A DNA stretch of 9,334 bases, from positions 1 through 9,334 of the forward strand of contig JAFDDL010000110.1 of the NCBI GenBank assembly GCA_019310865.1. Reading direction: 5' to 3'. Within the stretch, counting starts at the first letter, position 1, and every line of letters begins with the position of its first letter. Of the stretch, positions 6,003 to 9,334 are shown piece after piece. The stretch comes from Deltaproteobacteria bacterium. Its GTDB lineage: Bacteria > Desulfobacterota > Desulfobacteria > Desulfobacterales > JAFDDL01. The notes beneath the pieces are model-generated. The model did no database searches. It was given only the letters and a program-made list of their open reading frames with translations, and was not told the DNA's origin. The position numbers were made by a program, and so were the translations under genes.

Positions 6003-7559
6003 ATGAGAGAAATGAACTCCCGTTCCGAGTGGATTTACACCCTGTCGCTGACGGCGCCATCGCTGGATGACAATACAGCCGACGTGGACCGCCTGATATC
6101 AGCTGTTCAGCAGAAGCGGTGCGTGAAAACCGTATCCATGGACTTTACGCTGGCGAAAAAGCTGCCGCAAATCCTGCGAAATGCCGGTTACAACGTTGAC
6201 TGTGTGGTATTCAACGACCGCAGCGAATCGGTGATTTTGGACGTCATCAGCGTCGAGAATACCCGCCGCGTGCTTGGGTTGGCCGTTGATCTGGGCACGA
6301 CGCGCGTGGTGACCCGTCTAATGGATCTTTACAGCGGCCAGGTGCTCATTGAATCAACCTTTGACAACCCGCAACTGTCCGTCGGGCCTGATATTCTGAC
6401 TCGTATTCACCATGCGGACACACAAAAGGGGGAACAACATCTTCACCAACTGATCCTTGACGCGCTCAACCGGCACATCGAGAACATTTTACACACCTGC
6501 AGCCTGCAAGCCGATTCACTTTATGCTGTCAGCGTCGCCGGCAATACCACCATGACCCATCTGTTTCTGGGGTTGCCGCCTCGCCATATTATCCGCGAGC
6601 CATATATTCCGGTGATGAACACGCCCCAAGTTGTCCGGGCGCGAGATCTCGGAATTGCCGCGAATCCATCCGCCCGGGTTCTGGTTTTTCCGAATGTCGG
6701 CAGTTATTTCGGCGGTGACCTTATCGCAGGCATCCTTCACGCAGATATTCATAACCATGAAAAAACAACACTCTTGGTGGACGTGGGCACCAACGCCGAA
6801 GTTCTGGTGGGCAACCGGCAATGGCTGATTGCCTGTGCCGGGGCCGCCGGCCCGGCATTGGAAGGCGGCGCCACCCAAATGGGAATGCTGGCAGGCCCGG
6901 GCGTAATCGATCGGGTTAGAATATCTTCGAAGACCCGCAATATAGACATTCACACTATCGAAAATGGACCACCCAAGGGCATTTGTGGATCCGGCTTGAT
7001 CGATCTGGCAGCCCAGCTGTTTCGATCCGGTATGATCGACATTCGAGGCAAGTTCGTCCCACATGCATGCGGCCGGAAACTGGTGGAAATTGAACAGCTC
7101 GCCCACCTGGTCATCGTGCCGGCTTCGTTATCGGCATCCGGATCGAATCTGACCATTTCCCAAGCCGACCTGGACAGCCTGATTCGCTCCAAGGCAGCCA
7201 TGTACACCATTTTAAATACGATCACTCGTTCGGTGGGCGTTACCTGGTCGGACATCGATACCTTTTATATTGCTGGAACCTTTGGTGCATACATCGATCC
7301 GGAATCGGCCATCACAATCGGCATGATTCCGGATCTGCCCAGAGAAAGATTTGTCTCTTTGGGTAACAGCAGCTTAGAAGGCGCCACCTGTGCGCTTCGC
7401 GATAACAGGCGTTTGGATGAAATCGATGCCATTCGCTCACAGGTGACCTACCTTGAACTGAACGTCAATCAAGCTTTCATGGCCCGATTTTCGGCGGCAA
7501 AGTTTCTGCCGCATACCGATAAGAGCCGGTTCCCGTCAGTTCAGGTACCGGACGCCTAA
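6003..7559 (+). CDS. RACo-like ASKHA-domain ATPase (DUF4445 type), reductive activator of corrinoid protein, lacking the [2Fe-2S] domain
   Basis: Predicted 518 residues. Residues 8-90 resemble the linker/middle domain of RACo and RamA-type activators. The ASKHA fold follows: AVDLGTTRVV (94-103, phosphate 1), VAGNTTMTHLFLGL (178-191), VDVGTNAEV (259-267), ACAGAAGPALEGGA (277-290), GICGSGLIDL (326-335), FYIAGTFGAYIDPE (421-434) and LGNSSLEGA (453-461). Such proteins use ATP to drive one-electron reduction of inactive Co(II) corrinoid back to Co(I), for example in the corrinoid iron-sulfur protein of the acetyl-CoA pathway. Classical RACo starts with a plant-type ferredoxin domain of about 100 residues. 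Here that domain is absent: the N-terminal 90 residues contain only Cys40 and Cys67, and the Sir2 gene ends 10 nt upstream. A separate ferredoxin is therefore probably required. ATG 6012 is an alternative start; neither has a strong ribosome site. The target corrinoid protein is unknown. Confidence 0.88.
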   Translation: MREMNSRSEWIYTLSLTAPSLDDNTADVDRLISAVQQKRCVKTVSMDFTLAKKLPQILRNAGYNVDCVVFNDRSESVILDVISVENTRRVLGLAVDLGTTRVVTRLMDLYSGQVLIESTFDNPQLSVGPDILTRIHHADTQKGEQHLHQLILDALNRHIENILHTCSLQADSLYAVSVAGNTTMTHLFLGLPPRHIIREPYIPVMNTPQVVRARDLGIAANPSARVLVFPNVGSYFGGDLIAGILHADIHNHEKTTLLVDVGTNAEVLVGNRQWLIACAGAAGPALEGGATQMGMLAGPGVIDRVRISSKTRNIDIHTIENGPPKGICGSGLIDLAAQLFRSGMIDIRGKFVPHACGRKLVEIEQLAHLVIVPASLSASGSNLTISQADLDSLIRSKAAMYTILNTITRSVGVTWSDIDTFYIAGTFGAYIDPESAITIGMIPDLPRERFVSLGNSSLEGATCALRDNRRLDEIDAIRSQVTYLELNVNQAFMARFSAAKFLPHTDKSRFPSVQVPDA

Positions 7560-7570
7560 TATATTATATG

Positions 7571-7577
7571 GGGAGGA
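7571..7577 (+). promoter_or_regulatory. Ribosome binding site that fixes the TrmO-like start
   Basis: GGGAGGA lies 8 nt before ATG 7586. The in-frame ATG 7568 is upstream of this site and has no Shine-Dalgarno of its own, so 7586 is preferred. Confidence 0.7.
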
Positions 7578-7585
7578 TATCCATT

Positions 7586-7996
7586 ATGGTCGCGCATTTT
7601 AAGGTTGTCCCAGTCGGCATTGTCCGAAAAAACGAAAGTTCCGTTTGGATCGAAATCGAGGATCGGTATCGGGATGCACTTTACGGGCTGGACGGTTTTT
7701 CGCATATCGACATCGTTTACTGGTTTCACCAAAACGACATCCCCGAGAAACGATCCATCCTGAAAGTGCACCCCCGACACGATCCCAATAATCCTGAAAC
7801 CGGCGTTTTCGGCACCCACGCACCGGTTCGCCCCAATCCCATCGGCATCACCCGGTGTCGGATACTGAAAATAGATGGACCCGTCATTTTCATAGACGAT
7901 ATCGATGCCTTTGACGGCTCACCGGTCATCGATATTAAATGCTATCTGCCACCCAAAAAGCCGGTGACGGATATTCGACTCCCCGATTGGGCATAG
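7586..7996 (+). CDS. trmO: TrmO/TsaA-like tRNA (t6A37) N6-methyltransferase, short form
   Basis: A 136-residue protein consisting of a single TsaA-like beta-barrel domain. Visible motifs are PVGIVR (9-14), GLDGFSHIDIVYWFH (34-48), the long signature from HPRHDP to RPNPIGIT (62-89), which holds the SAM-site segment GVFGTHAPVRPNPIGIT, and DAFDGSPVIDIKCYLP (107-122). TrmO uses SAM to methylate N6-threonylcarbamoyladenosine at position 37 of tRNA-Thr, tuning decoding of ACY codons. E. coli TrmO has about 235 residues with a C-terminal domain involved in the dimer and tRNA contact; this protein ends after the barrel, as in many archaeal and anaerobe members, so some could act on other substrates. 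It is the last gene of the operon, 26 nt after the ASKHA gene, and is followed by a T8 tract (7998-8005) with only a very weak hairpin before it. Confidence 0.88.
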   Translation: MVAHFKVVPVGIVRKNESSVWIEIEDRYRDALYGLDGFSHIDIVYWFHQNDIPEKRSILKVHPRHDPNNPETGVFGTHAPVRPNPIGITRCRILKIDGPVIFIDDIDAFDGSPVIDIKCYLPPKKPVTDIRLPDWA

Positions 7997-8036
7997 GTTT
8001 TTTTTACCAGAATTTGGCGGAATAAACCTGAAACTT

Positions 8037-8052
8037 GATCGATGCTGCGATC
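8037..8052. promoter_or_regulatory. Possible activator (enhancer) site upstream of the sigma-54 promoter
   Basis: GATCG-ATGCTG-CGATC is an inverted repeat with 5-bp arms, about 65-80 nt upstream of the -24 element, the range used by sigma-54 enhancer-binding proteins. The arms are short and no known activator motif is recognised. A second distant pair, TACCAG (8005-8010) and CTGGTA (8064-8069), is also present. Tentative. Confidence 0.25.
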
Positions 8053-8116
8053 GCCTTGTCAATCTGGTACCGACACAACCCTCTGTTGTTTAAAGGTAAA
8101 AAATAATATATTGTTT

Positions 8117-8132
8117 TTGGCATATAACTTGC
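8117..8132 (+). promoter_or_regulatory. Sigma-54 (RpoN) -24/-12 promoter of the PspB-like gene
   Basis: TTGGCATATAACTTGC carries the -24 GG (8119-8120) and the -12 GC (8131-8132) with exactly 10 nt between them, matching the TTGGCAC-N4/5-TTGC consensus with only the C of GGCAC changed to T. Transcription would start near 8144, about 26 nt before ATG 8170. Phage-shock (psp) operons are classically sigma-54 dependent under PspF, which fits the downstream gene. Confidence 0.75.
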
Positions 8133-8169
8133 GGAGCAAAATGGCAAACGAGAAGAAAGGAGTCTTAAA

Positions 8170-8400
8170 ATGGGCTTTTGGACAGCTGTTGTCGTCATCG
8201 TAATTGTTTGTGTTGTATTTGGAACCGTTGCCAGTATGTATCAAGCGCGATTGAAGTCCAAATCTGCTTCAAAAGGTACCGAGGTGGTGGTTGGTGATTT
8301 TGAAGCCCGACTGAAAAACGTTGAGAAGCGCATGGCAAACATCGAAACCATCGTTCTCGAAAAGGAAAAAGCCAAAACATTCGATTCCTTCCGAGATTGA
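8170..8400 (+). CDS. PspB-like small membrane protein (envelope stress)
   Basis: Predicted 76 residues, close to E. coli PspB (74). One N-terminal transmembrane helix (about 4-23) is followed by a basic, flexible cytoplasmic linker (26-36) and a charged amphipathic helix (about 43-68, ARLKNVEKRMANIETIVLEK). It ends in FDSFRD, which parallels the RIxxLExILD...WRDR tail of PspB. PspB helps sense inner-membrane damage and frees the activator PspF from PspA. AAAGGAG lies about 8 nt before the start, and the sigma-54 promoter just upstream is typical of psp genes. No pspA, pspC or pspF is in the window; the gene is alone, 173 nt after trmO and convergent with the next gene. The similarity is by topology and C-terminal pattern only, so another single-span coiled-coil protein remains possible; no symbol is assigned. 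Confidence 0.68.
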   Translation: MGFWTAVVVIVIVCVVFGTVASMYQARLKSKSASKGTEVVVGDFEARLKNVEKRMANIETIVLEKEKAKTFDSFRD

Positions 8401-8426
8401 TCCGATTTACATGCCCTACGATTACG

Positions 8427-9334
8427 CTATTTTATCCAAAATAATTGTACGTACCTTGGGTCCAGGTCATCGGCTGAAACCAGCCCCAGCTCCGACTCAA
8501 CCTCGGCAAACATACGGGTCAGGCACGGGCCTAAGCGTTCGGAAATCGTTTCGGGTCGCTCGTTGGCGCACCGGGACAGCCAATTAAGGAAACGGGTTTT
8601 GGCGTTCTGGGAGGCTTTAGGGGAGCTTTCAGGGTCACCGTTGGCATGGGGTTCGTCGAATAAGCTAATTAAAAACAGCCTGAATGAATCCAGGGATATC
8701 GGTTCAATGGCGACTGATTGGCGTCCATCCGGCGGGCCCATTGCTTCCCAGGCCCACAGGGTCAGCACCAGGCTTTTGTAGGTCAAATGATGTCCTTCTA
8801 TTTTTTTTGGAGGCTTACCGATGGCCATATCTGCCAGCAACGCATCGAAAGCCATCATCTCATCCAGGACGCGCTCGCTTGCCGCGATATCCGCTGATGA
8901 TCTAAACTCCCGATACAGTGAATCACCGGACTCATAATTATCATAATACAGGGGTTTGGCTAGCACCAGTCCACCCAGAACGCCAACCCAGGCCTCTCCC
9001 CAAAATGTCATGGGCAACCGGTTTTTCTGAAACCATGCGCTTTCCCGCCATCGCTGGGCTCGAAATTTTAAGTCAAGCGCCTGCACGTACCCGAAACGAA
9101 AAATATCCGCAAGCGGGGCATTCTCAAGAAGCCCCGTCATAAGTGCGGTTTTTTGCCGCGAGGCCGGGTCCGTCATGTCTGCGTATGTTTCAATGCCAAT
9201 GTTCAGATACCCGCAGGCCTTTTGAACCACGGTTTTCAGTTCCGACCGATCCTGTATCTTCTTTTGTTCCGCCGAAATGATCCGATTGCACAGGGCGGCG
9301 AACTCCGACTGAAGTTGCTGGTTCAACACGGTGT
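8427..9334 (-). CDS. DUF6178-like protein, N-terminus missing (off right edge)
   Basis: The frame is open to the right edge, giving the last 301 residues. A GTG at 9329 could be read as a start, but no ribosome site can be assessed and the frame continues upstream (ACC codon at 9332-9330), so it is treated as partial. The protein appears soluble and helical. It has an N-terminal helix rich in Gln/Glu, PLADIFRFGYVQAL (72-85), a hydrophobic FWGEAWVGVLGGLVLAKPLYYD block (109-130), and a C-terminus ending DPRYVQLFWIK. No signal peptide, catalytic motif or metal site is recognised. The IFRFGY and DPRY patterns resemble the C-terminal half of DUF6178 proteins, which are about 500-560 residues and found mainly in Desulfobacterota; this assignment is from memory of the family. 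The stop is 26 nt from that of the convergent PspB-like gene. Function unknown. Confidence 0.75.
   Translation of the reverse strand, partial: TVLNQQLQSEFAALCNRIISAEQKKIQDRSELKTVVQKACGYLNIGIETYADMTDPASRQKTALMTGLLENAPLADIFRFGYVQALDLKFRAQRWRESAWFQKNRLPMTFWGEAWVGVLGGLVLAKPLYYDNYESGDSLYREFRSSADIAASERVLDEMMAFDALLADMAIGKPPKKIEGHHLTYKSLVLTLWAWEAMGPPDGRQSVAIEPISLDSFRLFLISLFDEPHANGDPESSPKASQNAKTRFLNWLSRCANERPETISERLGPCLTRMFAEVESELGLVSADDLDPRYVQLFWIK

Noticed and set aside
6516..7106. 196-codon minus-strand frame antisense to the ASKHA gene
   Set aside because: Shadow frame; the plus strand carries the conserved ASKHA motifs throughout.
7981..8005. Rho-independent terminator after trmO
   Set aside because: A T8 tract is present, but the only stem before it (CCC/GGG around GATT) has 3 base pairs and is 6 nt away from the T run; too weak to call.
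8141..8203. 20-residue ATG frame overlapping the PspB-like start, as a leader peptide
   Set aside because: Its ATG would lie at or before the predicted sigma-54 transcript start and it has no ribosome binding site.

Overview
The window carries ten protein-coding genes, eight complete and two cut by the window edges. No rRNA, tRNA, CRISPR array, insertion sequence or phage gene was seen. The gene content points to an anaerobic Gram-negative bacterium of the Desulfobacterota, probably a sulfate reducer of the Desulfosarcina/Desulfobacter kind. The reasons are a CooC-type nickel ATPase and a RACo-type corrinoid-activating ATPase (both serve the CO dehydrogenase/acetyl-CoA pathway), a lipoprotein, HD-GYP signalling, a sigma-54 promoter in front of a PspB-like gene, and a DUF6178-like protein. 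The lineage is inferred from gene content, not from any marker gene.

Layout. (a) 1-1104, minus: the N-terminal 368 residues of an AarF/UbiB-type atypical kinase, running off the left edge. (b) 1105-1402: a divergent control region with a good sigma-70-like promoter and a 14-bp perfect palindrome. (c) 1403-2152, plus: CooC/AcsF-like maturation ATPase with its CXC metal site. (d) 2157-2600, minus: a small coiled-coil lipoprotein, convergent with cooC across a 4-nt gap and containing a recent 42-nt tandem duplication. (e) 2601-2918: a 318-nt AT-rich divergent control region with a 16-nt operator-like inverted repeat. (f) 2919-7996, plus: five tightly packed genes, probably one operon: membrane HD-GYP c-di-GMP phosphodiesterase, PrmA-like methyltransferase, Sir2 deacylase, RACo-like ASKHA ATPase, and TrmO-like tRNA methyltransferase. 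(g) 7997-8169: a control region with a near-perfect sigma-54 -24/-12 promoter. (h) 8170-8400, plus: PspB-like single-span membrane protein. (i) 8427-9334, minus: the C-terminal part of a DUF6178-like protein running off the right edge.

How the parts may work together. CooC would load nickel into CO dehydrogenase/acetyl-CoA synthase. The ASKHA ATPase would drive reductive reactivation of the corrinoid protein that hands the methyl group to that enzyme. The ASKHA protein lacks the N-terminal [2Fe-2S] domain of classical RACo, so it needs an external electron donor. The operon joins this to a protein deacylase, a methyltransferase probably acting on ribosomal protein L11, a tRNA-modifying enzyme and a c-di-GMP hydrolase; a shared logic for this grouping is speculative. 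The PspB-like gene is a separate envelope-stress unit under sigma-54 control.
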